The translations under genes and the position numbers were made by a program. A stretch of 36,066 nucleotides of DNA, from the NCBI GenBank assembly GCA_028282925.1, contig JANQGV010000239.1:1-36066 (forward strand), in the 5' to 3' direction. Numbering within the stretch: position 1 is the stretch's first letter; each line of letters opens with the position of its first letter. The notes beneath the pieces are model-generated. The model saw only the letters and a list, made by a program, of their open reading frames with translations. It was not told where the DNA came from and ran no database searches. Origin of the DNA: Thermodesulfobacteriota bacterium. GTDB taxonomy: Bacteria; Desulfobacterota; WTBG01; CAIYCZ01; CAIRTM01. Of this stretch, positions 9,055-17,338 are shown one piece after another.

Positions 9055-9107
9055 CCGGCCTACCGGTTTCGTCAATAGCGGCGACACAGGTGAGCCGGTT
9101 TTTTTTT
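9055..9107 (+). terminator. Intrinsic terminator upstream of the P-loop kinase-like gene
   Basis: CCGGCCTACC (9055-9064) pairs with GGTGAGCCGG (9089-9098), with one C/A mismatch and one T-G pair, followed by nine T (9099-9107). It lies 128 nt after the MpsC-like stop and 43 nt before the chosen start at 9151. It therefore either ends the first transcript or attenuates the second gene. Confidence 0.7.
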
Positions 9108-9150
9108 GCATAACCGCGGCGGCAGCCGCCCTGCATGGGAGTATAACGAC

Positions 9151-10932
9151 ATGGAAATGATAGCCTATAAGATTTTCGCAAGGAAAGTAATTCTTTACAC
9201 AAAATGGAAGATGTGCGAGACAACCGACGAACTGTTGAGGAGCGAGTTGTTTGCAGAACTGCTGCAGCGGTTTTGCGACGGCCTTACCGAAAAACAGTCG
9301 TATCTGCTCAATATCTTCGAAAACGGGACGGCGAATGAGACGGCAGTTGCCGTGCTGCGCGAAACCCTGCAGCACCTTGCCAAGCTTCCTGCTGAGACGG
9401 TTGCAAAAATTGTGGATGGATCGGACAGCCTGTTCCGGGACGTGGAGCTCTTCAGTGAATTTATCGAGCAACTGTACAATTACTGGCGTGAGTTCGACCG
9501 GTTCATCCTGTGTGATTCCGAAGGCGAGACCCTTGACAAACGCCCCTACCGCACCTTTAACCTGACAATTGAAAAATTGACCCATCTCATCAGGAGCGCA
9601 TACCGCGATGTTGAAGAGAATCTGACCGCAACGCATCCCCGTATCTATCGCCAGATTACGGCCGGGGCTGAAATTGCGGCCATATCCCTGCCCCGGAAAC
9701 CGGATTTGCCCGATTACCTGGGTGCAAAGCTCGAAGGGATTTCCGTTATTCGGCAGGTGCTGCTGAATCCACCCCTCATTTTAAACCCGCCCATGAACAA
9801 GCGTACCGGGCAGTTCGTTAAGATAAGCGAGAACCCTTTGGCGGCAATTGATTTTGAACAGGACGAATGGCTGTGCTATCCCGCCAAGGTCGGGAAGCTT
9901 ATTGTGCTGGTCTATTTTCACGCAGCATTTTTTGAGCTGGGGTTTTCGCTGTGCAACCTGTTCGAACTGGCCGACGATGCGGACCTGAGACGAAAGCCCG
10001 ACGCGGTGTATGCCTTCGGGGTGCCGCAGGGCTCCCTTGATCAGTTGGGCGAATTTCCCACGGTTTTTTATGAGGATGAGGACAACGACATCCTGGTTGC
10101 GGCCGCGCCGAACGACGATGCATTCGGATATTTCGGATATCTGAAAAAAATGGTGCTGACCCTGCACAACATTAAAATGATGCGGGCCGGCAAGCTCCCC
10201 TTTCACGGAGCCTTTGTCAAAATACAACTCCACACAGGCGAGGAAAAAAATATCCTCATCATCGGCGACACCGGCGCCGGAAAATCGGAAACCCTTGAAG
10301 CTTTCCGGACCATCGGCGACCGAAAGCTGAAGGGCATGTTCATCATTGCAGACGATATGGGCTCCATCGACATCGACCAGGATGGAAACATCATCGGGTA
10401 CGGCACCGAAATAGGAGCGTTTCTAAGGTTGGACGACCTCCAGCCGGGTTATGCCTTCGGGCAGATCGACCGGTCCATTATTATGAACCCGGCCCAGACA
10501 AATGCGCGTATTGTGATGCCGGTTACCACCTTTGATATGATCAACAAGGGACACACAATCGATGTGATCCTGTACGCCAACAATTACGAGCAGGTCGATG
10601 ATGAACATCCGATCGTCGAGCGGTTCAACGATGTGGAGCAGTCCTTCAACGTTTTCCGCGAGGGGACCGTTATGAGTAAAGGCACGACGACGTCGACCGG
10701 AATCGTGCATTCATATTTCGCCAATATTTTCGGACCGCCGCAGTATAAAGACATACACGATAAAATAGCTATGGTGTTTTTTAATGCTTTTTTCTCTAAA
10801 AGTATTTTTGTGGGTCAAATACGCACAAGACTCGGTATTGCCGGGTACGAGACGACCGGCCCCGAAGAGGCGGCAAAGGAACTGCTCGCCTATATGAGCG
10901 GCACGGTGAAAAACGCCGGGGCCAAGAGTTAA
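9151..10932 (+). CDS. HPr-kinase/PEPCK-like P-loop protein of unknown function
   Basis: A 593-residue cytoplasmic protein. The start at 9151 is preferred over 9106 because GGGAG precedes it at suitable spacing and the upstream residues overlap the terminator tail. Residues 1 to about 350 match nothing I recognise. From about 360 there is an HprK/PEPCK-type nucleotide-binding core: a P-loop GDTGAGKSE (about 371-379), then a Walker-B-like IADDMGSI as in HPr kinase. C-terminal stretches such as YFANIFGP recall phosphoenolpyruvate carboxykinase. It is about twice the size of HPr kinase, and no HPr or other phosphotransferase gene is nearby. The likely activity is phosphotransfer to or from a protein or small molecule, with unknown substrate. 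The preceding terminator suggests separate or attenuated expression. Confidence 0.65.
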   Translation: MEMIAYKIFARKVILYTKWKMCETTDELLRSELFAELLQRFCDGLTEKQSYLLNIFENGTANETAVAVLRETLQHLAKLPAETVAKIVDGSDSLFRDVELFSEFIEQLYNYWREFDRFILCDSEGETLDKRPYRTFNLTIEKLTHLIRSAYRDVEENLTATHPRIYRQITAGAEIAAISLPRKPDLPDYLGAKLEGISVIRQVLLNPPLILNPPMNKRTGQFVKISENPLAAIDFEQDEWLCYPAKVGKLIVLVYFHAAFFELGFSLCNLFELADDADLRRKPDAVYAFGVPQGSLDQLGEFPTVFYEDEDNDILVAAAPNDDAFGYFGYLKKMVLTLHNIKMMRAGKLPFHGAFVKIQLHTGEEKNILIIGDTGAGKSETLEAFRTIGDRKLKGMFIIADDMGSIDIDQDGNIIGYGTEIGAFLRLDDLQPGYAFGQIDRSIIMNPAQTNARIVMPVTTFDMINKGHTIDVILYANNYEQVDDEHPIVERFNDVEQSFNVFREGTVMSKGTTTSTGIVHSYFANIFGPPQYKDIHDKIAMVFFNAFFSKSIFVGQIRTRLGIAGYETTGPEEAAKELLAYMSGTVKNAGAKS

Positions 10933-10998
10933 TATTATATAAAACTACTACCTTTTGTGGTGGGCCATGTAAGATTCCACCGATCCGGGGAGAATACG

Positions 10999-11240
10999 TT
11001 CATAAGACGCTACGCGTCTTCTCCTCCTTTTCTTTGCTCGCTCCAAAGAAAAGGAGACAAAAGAAAAGGCGCCCTGCAACTTGTCCCGCCTTAGCAGGCG
11101 GGATACCCTCGCGGCACGATTTCAGTCGGCGGGTCAACAAACTCGCCCCTGAGAAACGGGGCTCAAACATGTCGACCCTTCCCTCCTCCTGAAATCGCTG
11201 CACTCGGCTGCGTTGCAATGGGAATGAGAAAGCCCGTAAC
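10999..11240. repeat. Complex palindromic intergenic element
   Basis: The gap of 357 bp after the kinase-like gene is filled by stacked inverted repeats. These are AAGACGC/GCGTCTT (11004-11020), a perfect 13-bp stem 11024-11036 with 11044-11056, TCCCGCCT/AGGCGGGA (11084-11103), and CGATTTCAG/CTGAAATCG (11117-11125 with 11189-11197). The last encloses GGGTC/GACCC and GCCCC/GGGGC. There is no coding frame of conserved character. The composition resembles dispersed palindromic elements found between genes in many proteobacteria, so other copies elsewhere in the genome are expected. It could also act as a terminator for the converging kinase-like and flippase-like genes. Confidence 0.6.
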
Positions 11241-11289
11241 TTCACTTATTCAGTTGAAAACTTGAAAGCTATAAGCCCAAACGCCAAAT

Positions 11290-12291
11290 TTATCCCTCTA
11301 GGCCTTCTTCTTCCATCTCTTTTTCTTCATTCTTGATCATGCCGGGAAGTGAAATTTTTTGAAAGGGCAGGAAGATCAGGCCCAAAATGATGACCGGCAT
11401 CATCTGTAAAAAATGAAGGGCAATTGCATAGGAAAGTGCCGTTGCCTTGGCAATGCCGAAGGACTTCAGCCCCAGAACGCAGGCAAAGTGGTAGGTGCCG
11501 ACAAAGCCGGGGGCCGCCGGCAGCATTACACCAAGAGCGACAATGACAGTAATGGCAAAGGCGTTGATAAGGGACAACTTGAAGCCATAGGCAAAAAAGA
11601 GCACATAGGCCGAAGACCCGATGACGATCCAGATCAGAAACGACAGCAGGGAAACATACAGGGTCTTTTTAATGTCGGGCAGGATCTGGAGGCCTTCGAT
11701 AAAGGAATGGGCCAGGTGCTTCAGGGGTTTGGCCAGGCGGGTGGGAAACTTTGATACAATGATATCAATGGTATTAAGGGAAAAGTCCTTTTTTACCGCC
11801 AGGAAAATCAGGACCAGCAAAACCGCAAAGGCAACGCTCAACGTTGTGATGCCGGTATTGAATATGATGGGCGGCAGGTCGATTTTTACCAGAACCATAA
11901 ACATCAGGACCATAAGGGCCAGCACATCGAAAACCCGCTCCACAATAATAGTTGCCATTGTGGCCGACATTCGTACCCCGCTTTTCTGTTTCACCAGATA
12001 CGGGCGGGCGAATTCTCCAAGGCGGGCCGGGAGCATGCTGACCGCCATAAACCCGATTGAGCCGATTGCGAACAGCCTTTTTTGATCATATTTTACCAGG
12101 GATTCGAGGATGATTCCCCAGCGGTAACACCGTAAATAATGCCCCAGAACTATTACCAGGATAACCGGTATGAAATAGAGATAATCGGCTTCTTTAAAGC
12201 TTGCAGCAAGGTCGTTGATATTAATGCCCCGCAGGGCAAGATAGATAAAGAGGCCGCTTATCAGAAGTCCAATCATGAGGTTCTTTTTCAT
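11290..12291 (-). CDS. Flippase-like integral membrane protein (UPF0104/YbhN, LPG synthase TM domain)
   Basis: A 333-residue polytopic inner-membrane protein of the lysylphosphatidylglycerol-synthase transmembrane family (PF03706), with about eight hydrophobic segments. Family hallmarks are GHYLRCYRWG near residues 49-58, SMLPARLGEFARPYL near 90-104, and IVERVFDVLAL near 120-130, then GVMLPAAPGFVGTYHF near 255-270. It lacks the cytosolic aminoacyl-transferase domain of MprF, so it is more likely a lipid or polyprenyl-glycan flippase-type protein than an LPG synthase. An AAAGGAT Shine-Dalgarno precedes the ATG. It ends in a Glu-rich cytoplasmic tail. No glycosyltransferase neighbour suggests its substrate. 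Confidence 0.85.
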   Translation of the reverse strand: MKKNLMIGLLISGLFIYLALRGININDLAASFKEADYLYFIPVILVIVLGHYLRCYRWGIILESLVKYDQKRLFAIGSIGFMAVSMLPARLGEFARPYLVKQKSGVRMSATMATIIVERVFDVLALMVLMFMVLVKIDLPPIIFNTGITTLSVAFAVLLVLIFLAVKKDFSLNTIDIIVSKFPTRLAKPLKHLAHSFIEGLQILPDIKKTLYVSLLSFLIWIVIGSSAYVLFFAYGFKLSLINAFAITVIVALGVMLPAAPGFVGTYHFACVLGLKSFGIAKATALSYAIALHFLQMMPVIILGLIFLPFQKISLPGMIKNEEKEMEEEGLEG

Positions 12292-12447
12292 TTTTTATCC
12301 TTTTAAAAAATTATGTCTTATACTATGTTTTTCGTATAAAAATATTTTCCATAAAGGTCTGGAAACTTTGGTCCGAAAAGATAGAAATGGCAATGGGTGA
12401 CCTCTGCCTAAAAAACCATTTGCCGGTTAAAACAGGACATAATATAG

Positions 12448-12621
12448 TTAAAAATAAGCATATTTAGAGACTTATTTATTCTTTTTAGCTTGTTGCTTGC
12501 CAGTGCTGTTTTGTTTTCGGCAAGCCTTGGATGTGGTGATGATTCGCCAGGAATCGGCAAATCTCATAAATGCTATAATATACTAATAAAAGAAAAAAAT
12601 CTTTTACTTTTGACGTTCTGA
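12448..12621 (+). pseudogene. Possible remnant or non-ATG lipoprotein reading frame
   Basis: In the 412-bp gap before pilB, one + frame from the stop at 12445-12447 to TGA at 12619-12621 reads as a near-perfect lipoprotein signal. It has a short basic start, a long Leu/Phe/Ala-rich stretch, then the lipobox SLGC at about codons 26-29, followed by GDDSPG. No ATG, GTG or TTG lies at the proper place; the frame opens with TTA, preceded by AGGACATAATATA. The 28 codons after the Cys become Lys-rich and low complexity. The best reading is a decayed lipoprotein gene whose start was lost. A small lipoprotein with a rare start such as ATA is possible but less likely. The rest of the gap is AT-rich and probably holds the pilB promoter. 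Confidence 0.35.
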
Positions 12622-12703
12622 AACATTTTATTGTTCAGTTTTACTCATTTTGTGCTGCAAAAGGGGCCGGGCGTTACACGTATTATCTTCATAAGGACGT
12701 TTC

Positions 12704-14410
12704 ATGTCGGAAAAAATAGGCGATCTTTTAGTAAAAAGGGGAATAATCACCCCTGATCAGCTTGAAAAAGCCCTGAAAGAACAGAAGGACAAAGGGGGGA
12801 AGTTGGGTTCCGCTCTGACCAAACTGGGGCTTTTGAAAGAGAGCGAACTATTACAATTTCTGAGTGAACAGTACAGCGTCCCTTCAATCAAGCTCACGGA
12901 ATTTGAGATAGACCCGGATGTGTTGAAAATCATACCATCAGAAGTGGCCCAAAAATACTCGGTCATGCCGCTGTCCATCAAAAATTCCAACCTTATTGTA
13001 GCAATGGTAGACCCGTCCAATATTTTTGCCCTGGACGACATCAAGTTTCTTACCGGATATCGGGTTGAACCGCTTATTGCCGCAGAAAGCGCAATTCTTG
13101 AATCGATCGACTCCCATTACGGCACAACCACCGCAGGGCTGGACAACCTGCTTGACAGTTTTGATGCCGAAGATGTGGATGTGGTTGACCAGGCCGATGA
13201 TGTCGATGTCGGCTCGCTGGAAAAAGAGAGCGAGGACGCGCCGGTTATCAAACTGGTGAATGCGATTTTGACCGATGCCGTTACAAAAAACTGTAGTGAT
13301 ATTCATATAGAAGTATACGAAAAGAGTTTCCGGGTCCGCTTCCGAATAGACGGCAATCTTTATGAAGTCATGAGGCCGCCCATTAAAATGAAAAACGCCA
13401 TAATCTCCCGATTGAAAATTATGGCAAAGCTCGATATCGCCGAGCGGCGGCTTCCCCAGGACGGCCGTATCAAACTCAAGATGGGCAAAGGCCGGGAGAT
13501 GGACTACCGCGTTTCGGTGCTTCCGACCCTGTTCGGCGAAAAGGTTGTTCTGCGTTTGCTCGATAAATCAAATCTGCAACTTGACATGACCAAGCTCGGG
13601 TTTGACGATACCCAGATCAAAGACTTTCAGGATGCCATACATAAACCTTTCGGGATGGTGCTGGTAACGGGGCCGACCGGTAGCGGAAAAACAACAACGC
13701 TCTATTCCGCTCTTTCAGAGTTGAATAAAACCACTGAAAATATTTCAACCGCCGAAGATCCGGTTGAGTTTAACCTTGACGGCATCAACCAGGTGCAGAT
13801 GCATGAAGATATCGGCCTTAATTTTGCCGCGGCGTTGCGGTCTTTCCTGCGGCAGGACCCCGACATTATTCTGGTGGGTGAGATCCGTGACTTTGAGACC
13901 TGTGAGATCGCCATCAAGGCCGCCCTTACCGGCCACCTTGTTTTAAGTACCCTGCATACTAATGATGCGCCCAGCACGGTAAACCGCCTTTTGAATATGG
14001 GCATCGAGCCGTTTCTGGTTTCCTCGTCGGTCAACCTGATACTTGCCCAGCGGCTGGCCCGCAAGATTTGTCCGGAGTGTAAAGAGCCGGCGGAAAAGTA
14101 TCCGGCGGAAACCCTTGAAAAGCTCGGTACGCTTCCGGAAGGGTTTCACGATGCCACCCTGTATAAAGGCCGGGGCTGTGAGACCTGTAATGAAACCGGA
14201 AGCAAGGGGCGTATTGCTCTGTATGAAGTTATGCCCATGACGGAACCGTTGAAGGAGCTTGTTTTGCAGGGTGCGTCTTCCATCGAAATCAAAAAGGAAG
14301 CCATTGCCCAGGGCATGATGAGTCTGCGGCAAAGCGGTATCAAAAAAATGCTTGAAGGCACAACCACCCTTGAGGAAGTGCTGAAAACAACGGTACGTGA
14401 TGACAAATAA
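12704..14410 (+). CDS. pilB: Type IV pilus assembly ATPase PilB
   Basis: A 568-residue hexameric secretion ATPase that powers pilus extension at the inner membrane. The N-terminus (about 3-60) carries two MshEN-like units, seen in KIGDLLVKRGIITPDQ and KLGSALTKLGLL with Leu/Gln spacing typical of c-di-GMP-binding MshEN domains; the usual leading Arg is Lys. The ATPase core has Walker A GPTGSGKTTT (about 322-331), an Asp-box region, Walker B IILVGEIRD and the His box STLHTNDA. A zinc tetracysteine module, CPEC near 456 and CETC near 491, is as expected for GspE/PilB. Its size matches PilB (about 565-570). pilC follows after 44 nt with the same orientation, so they probably form an operon. pilT, pilM-Q and pilin genes are not in the window. 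GspE of a type II secretion system is the alternative, but pairing with PilC alone favours pilus assembly. Confidence 0.93.
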   Translation: MSEKIGDLLVKRGIITPDQLEKALKEQKDKGGKLGSALTKLGLLKESELLQFLSEQYSVPSIKLTEFEIDPDVLKIIPSEVAQKYSVMPLSIKNSNLIVAMVDPSNIFALDDIKFLTGYRVEPLIAAESAILESIDSHYGTTTAGLDNLLDSFDAEDVDVVDQADDVDVGSLEKESEDAPVIKLVNAILTDAVTKNCSDIHIEVYEKSFRVRFRIDGNLYEVMRPPIKMKNAIISRLKIMAKLDIAERRLPQDGRIKLKMGKGREMDYRVSVLPTLFGEKVVLRLLDKSNLQLDMTKLGFDDTQIKDFQDAIHKPFGMVLVTGPTGSGKTTTLYSALSELNKTTENISTAEDPVEFNLDGINQVQMHEDIGLNFAAALRSFLRQDPDIILVGEIRDFETCEIAIKAALTGHLVLSTLHTNDAPSTVNRLLNMGIEPFLVSSSVNLILAQRLARKICPECKEPAEKYPAETLEKLGTLPEGFHDATLYKGRGCETCNETGSKGRIALYEVMPMTEPLKELVLQGASSIEIKKEAIAQGMMSLRQSGIKKMLEGTTTLEEVLKTTVRDDK

Positions 14411-14454
14411 CCTTACGTACTCTATAACAACTATACATTAAGGAAGGGGTATCT

Positions 14455-15663
14455 ATGCCGATTTATATATGGGAGGGAAAAACCCCGCAAGGGTCTATAC
14501 AGAAGGGTGAAAACGAAGCTGCCGATGAAAACAGCCTTAAAAAGATGCTGCAGCAGCAGAATATCAGGCCGACAAAAATTAAAAAGAAGCCCAAGGACCT
14601 CCTGGAAGATATTCCGCTTTTTCAGCCGAGTGTAAAAACCAAGGACCTGATTCTGTTTACCCGTCAGTTTTCCACCATGATAGATGCGGGCCTTCCGCTG
14701 ATCCAGGGCCTGGAGATTTTGACCAACCAGGCTGAAAACCCGACCTTTAAAAAAATTCTGATGCAGGTAAAGTCCGATGTCGAGGGCGGCTCTTCCTTTG
14801 CCGATGCTTTGCAGAAACACCCCAAGGTGTTCGACAAGCTGTATTGCAACCTGGTGGCCGCCGGGGAGATGGGCGGTATTCTGGATACAATCCTGCAGCG
14901 TCTGGCAGCCTATATCGAGAAAAATGCCAAGCTGGTCAGCAAGGTCAAGGGTGCCATGGTCTATCCGTCCGTTATCGGTGTTGTGGCAATCGTAGTTATT
15001 ATTGTCATGCTGGTTTTTGTTATCCCGGTTTTTGCGGAAATGTTCGACAGTTTCGGCGGGGAGCTTCCCGGACTGACCAAGGGCGTTGTTGATCTCAGTA
15101 ATTTTTTACGGGGCAACTGGCTGTACCTGAGTATCGGGGCAGCAGCGTTTATTTTTGCATTTAAAAAATTTAAAGGTACCGACAAAGGAGAATACCTGTT
15201 CGATAAATATATTCTCAAGTTCCCGATTATCGGTGATCTGCTTCGGAAAGTAGCTGTGGCAAAGTTTACCCGGACCCTGGGAACCATGATTTCCAGTGGT
15301 GTGCCGATTCTCGACGGGCTGGACATCGTGGCCAAAACCTCCGGAAACAGGATTGTTGAAGATGCCATAATCGCCACCAAAAACAGTATCAGCGAAGGTA
15401 AGACCATTGCCGAGCCGCTGCTGCAAAGCGGGGTTTTTCCGCCCATGGTGTGCCAGATGGTGGCGGTTGGTGAATCCACCGGTGCACTGGATAATATGCT
15501 GGGAAAAATAGCAGAATTTTATGAAGAGGAAGTCGACCAGGCGGTTGAAACACTGACCTCAATGATTGAGCCGGTCATGATGATTTTTCTCGGCGGTACG
15601 GTCGGAACAATGCTGGCCGCCATGTATCTGCCTATATTCAAGATCGCCGGTGCAGTTGAATAA
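14455..15663 (+). CDS. pilC: Type IV pilus inner-membrane platform protein PilC
   Basis: A 402-residue inner-membrane protein with two T2SSF (PF00482) domains, about 68-190 and 270-392. Hallmarks are FTRQFSTMIDAGLPLIQGLE in the first and FTRTLGTMISSGVPILDGLD in the second. Three transmembrane segments are visible near 172-195, 220-240 and 370-390. The N-terminal MPIYIWEGKTPQG strand is typical of PilC/GspF. It couples the PilB ATPase to pilin insertion. The start is preceded by AAGGAAGGGG. It lies 44 nt after pilB and is probably co-transcribed. Confidence 0.94.
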   Translation: MPIYIWEGKTPQGSIQKGENEAADENSLKKMLQQQNIRPTKIKKKPKDLLEDIPLFQPSVKTKDLILFTRQFSTMIDAGLPLIQGLEILTNQAENPTFKKILMQVKSDVEGGSSFADALQKHPKVFDKLYCNLVAAGEMGGILDTILQRLAAYIEKNAKLVSKVKGAMVYPSVIGVVAIVVIIVMLVFVIPVFAEMFDSFGGELPGLTKGVVDLSNFLRGNWLYLSIGAAAFIFAFKKFKGTDKGEYLFDKYILKFPIIGDLLRKVAVAKFTRTLGTMISSGVPILDGLDIVAKTSGNRIVEDAIIATKNSISEGKTIAEPLLQSGVFPPMVCQMVAVGESTGALDNMLGKIAEFYEEEVDQAVETLTSMIEPVMMIFLGGTVGTMLAAMYLPIFKIAGAVE

Positions 15664-15778
15664 CCGGTTAGAAGGCTGTCGGAGAACATTCATCTACACA
15701 TTCTCCAACACCCTTTTGTTCTTTCAAGGGGCCGAGGTAAAGATTTGTCTTGAAAAACGTATAAGCGTATTTTATTCT

Positions 15779-15812
15779 TACATGACCCTGTCCTTCACGG
15801 CAGGGTCATGTA
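15779..15812. repeat. Perfect 12-bp hairpin before the VCBS lipoprotein gene
   Basis: TACATGACCCTG (15779-15790) and its exact complement CAGGGTCATGTA (15801-15812) are separated by 10 nt. No T run follows on the + strand, so it is not a clear intrinsic terminator there. It lies 60 nt before the start at 15873 and could be a regulator site or a leader hairpin. Confidence 0.6.
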
Positions 15813-15872
15813 GTATGTACACCATCCTCCCCAAAGACATCTAATGAAACTAATGAAAGGAGTTTTTTTGTC

Positions 15873-17123
15873 ATGGTTCATTCACGCAAATTGTATGCAG
15901 TATTGTGCTTTGTCGTATGTCTGGGTATCGCCGCCTGTGCGGAAAAAAAGAGCAGCATCGAAACCCCCCAGGCTGATGGGCCCTACCCGGCTCTTTTGAT
16001 TGCCCAAGCCCAATTTATCTATGAAAAGAAAGGCGACAAAAAGATTCCCAAGCCCGGTCCTGCTCTTGTAACCATTAAACAAAAGACTCCCGCCGGGTGG
16101 AAAGACACCATCCTGGAAGACCCGCAAAGCAATGTTTTCCACAAAGCACTGTTTATTAAAGACGGCGATGCACAGAAGATAGTAACTATCGGGGCGATGG
16201 AAGCCGCGTTGAAGCTCTGGGAGTATAAAGGCAACTCGCTGCAACAGCAGGTGCTTTGGAATCCCGTTTTCGGTGGAAAGTGGAACCGGTTGCGTGACAT
16301 AGAAATCGCCGACGTCACCGGTGACGGGCAGGAGGACATGGTAATCGCCACCCACGACCAGGGCGTCATTGCCGTGGCCACTAAAAGCGATCAGGGATGG
16401 AATATTTCAGAAATAGACCGGGAACCGGACATCTTTGTGCATGAAATTGAGATCGGTGATGTTGACGGCGACGGGAAAAAGGAATTCTTCACCACTCCCA
16501 GCCGCCCCAACAAGGCAAAGGGCGGGCCCCAGCCGGGTAAAGTGGCTATGTATGCGTGGAACGGCAAGGCCTTTGAAAAAAAGGTCGTCGACAGCTATGA
16601 CCGCACCCATGCCAAAGAAATACTGGCTGCAGACATTGAAGGAAAAGGAACGGCAACGCTCTTTTCCGTATACGAAGCCGAGACAAAACAGGAACAGGGA
16701 AAAACGGTTCGGGTAGAGCCTGTAAAAATAAAACAGTATGCTTTTAAAAAAGACGGCAGCGTTACCAGCACGGTTATTGCAACGCTTGACGATTATCAGT
16801 GCCGGTTTCTCTGTGCCGGTGATATCGACGGAGACGGAAAGGTGGAGCTGGTGGCTGCCGCCATGAAAACAGGTATTTGGCTGTTGAGGCAGGATGGAGA
16901 CTCCTGGAAAAAGGAATTGATCGATGCCGATTCATCCGGCTATGAACACACAACCTACCTTGCCGATCTTGATTCAGACGGCACTGAGGAAATTTATGTG
17001 GCCTCGGATGATCAGGGAGAATTGAGAGTGTATGCCTGGAACGGAAAGGCGTTTGATAAGAAGGTAATCGGATTGATTTCGAAAAATAAAATTACCTGGA
17101 ACATAACAACCGGCAAGATTTAG
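15873..17123 (+). CDS. VCBS-repeat lipoprotein of unknown function
   Basis: A 416-residue predicted lipoprotein: the signal ends in the lipobox GIAAC with Cys22, after an AAAGGAG Shine-Dalgarno. Beyond residue 60 it forms a beta-propeller-like set of FG-GAP/VCBS repeats, with DVTGDGQEDMVIA, DVDGDGKKEFF, DIDGDGKVELVAA and DLDSDGTEEIYVA at roughly 75-residue spacing. These Asp/Gly loops probably bind calcium. Proteins of this kind are exported and often mediate binding to surfaces, sugars or partners. No enzymatic domain is visible. It follows pilC after 209 nt containing a strong hairpin, so co-transcription is uncertain. A role in surface attachment alongside pili is conjecture. Confidence 0.85.
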   Translation: MVHSRKLYAVLCFVVCLGIAACAEKKSSIETPQADGPYPALLIAQAQFIYEKKGDKKIPKPGPALVTIKQKTPAGWKDTILEDPQSNVFHKALFIKDGDAQKIVTIGAMEAALKLWEYKGNSLQQQVLWNPVFGGKWNRLRDIEIADVTGDGQEDMVIATHDQGVIAVATKSDQGWNISEIDREPDIFVHEIEIGDVDGDGKKEFFTTPSRPNKAKGGPQPGKVAMYAWNGKAFEKKVVDSYDRTHAKEILAADIEGKGTATLFSVYEAETKQEQGKTVRVEPVKIKQYAFKKDGSVTSTVIATLDDYQCRFLCAGDIDGDGKVELVAAAMKTGIWLLRQDGDSWKKELIDADSSGYEHTTYLADLDSDGTEEIYVASDDQGELRVYAWNGKAFDKKVIGLISKNKITWNITTGKI

Positions 17124-17192
17124 TTTGCAATACATAGTCATTTGTTTTGAGCGTTGAGCAACGATTGAGACCTCGATCAAGAAGTGAGGATA

Positions 17193-17309
17193 CAGCCTGT
17201 AATCATCTGCTTCCTTGCTGCAGGCAATGTGCTCACACAAAAGCTTATTTCCAAATCGGTTCTTTTCGTTCGCACTGCCTTTGCAGCATAACCAGACGCT
17301 TACAGGCTG
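17193..17309. repeat. 10-bp inverted repeat in a convergent intergenic gap
   Basis: CAGCCTGTAA (17193-17202) and TTACAGGCTG (17300-17309) are perfect complements about 97 nt apart, between the convergent VCBS lipoprotein and serine acetyltransferase genes. The arms are too far apart for an ordinary terminator. No transposase frame lies between them. Confidence 0.4.
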
Positions 17310-17338
17310 TAATGGCTTCTGTTTAAGAATAAAGCGGG

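Noticed and set aside
8976-9070. Second GEMM-type riboswitch before the kinase-like gene
   Set aside because: GACGCACAAG and a GAAA-containing segment recall GEMM, but the conserved CGGGUC and AGCCGGGUUGCC pieces are absent; kept only as a structured leader of unknown class.
15681-15735. Terminator after pilC (GGAGAA/TTCTCC)
   Set aside because: The stem is 6 bp with a 14-nt loop and is not directly followed by a T run; too weak to call.
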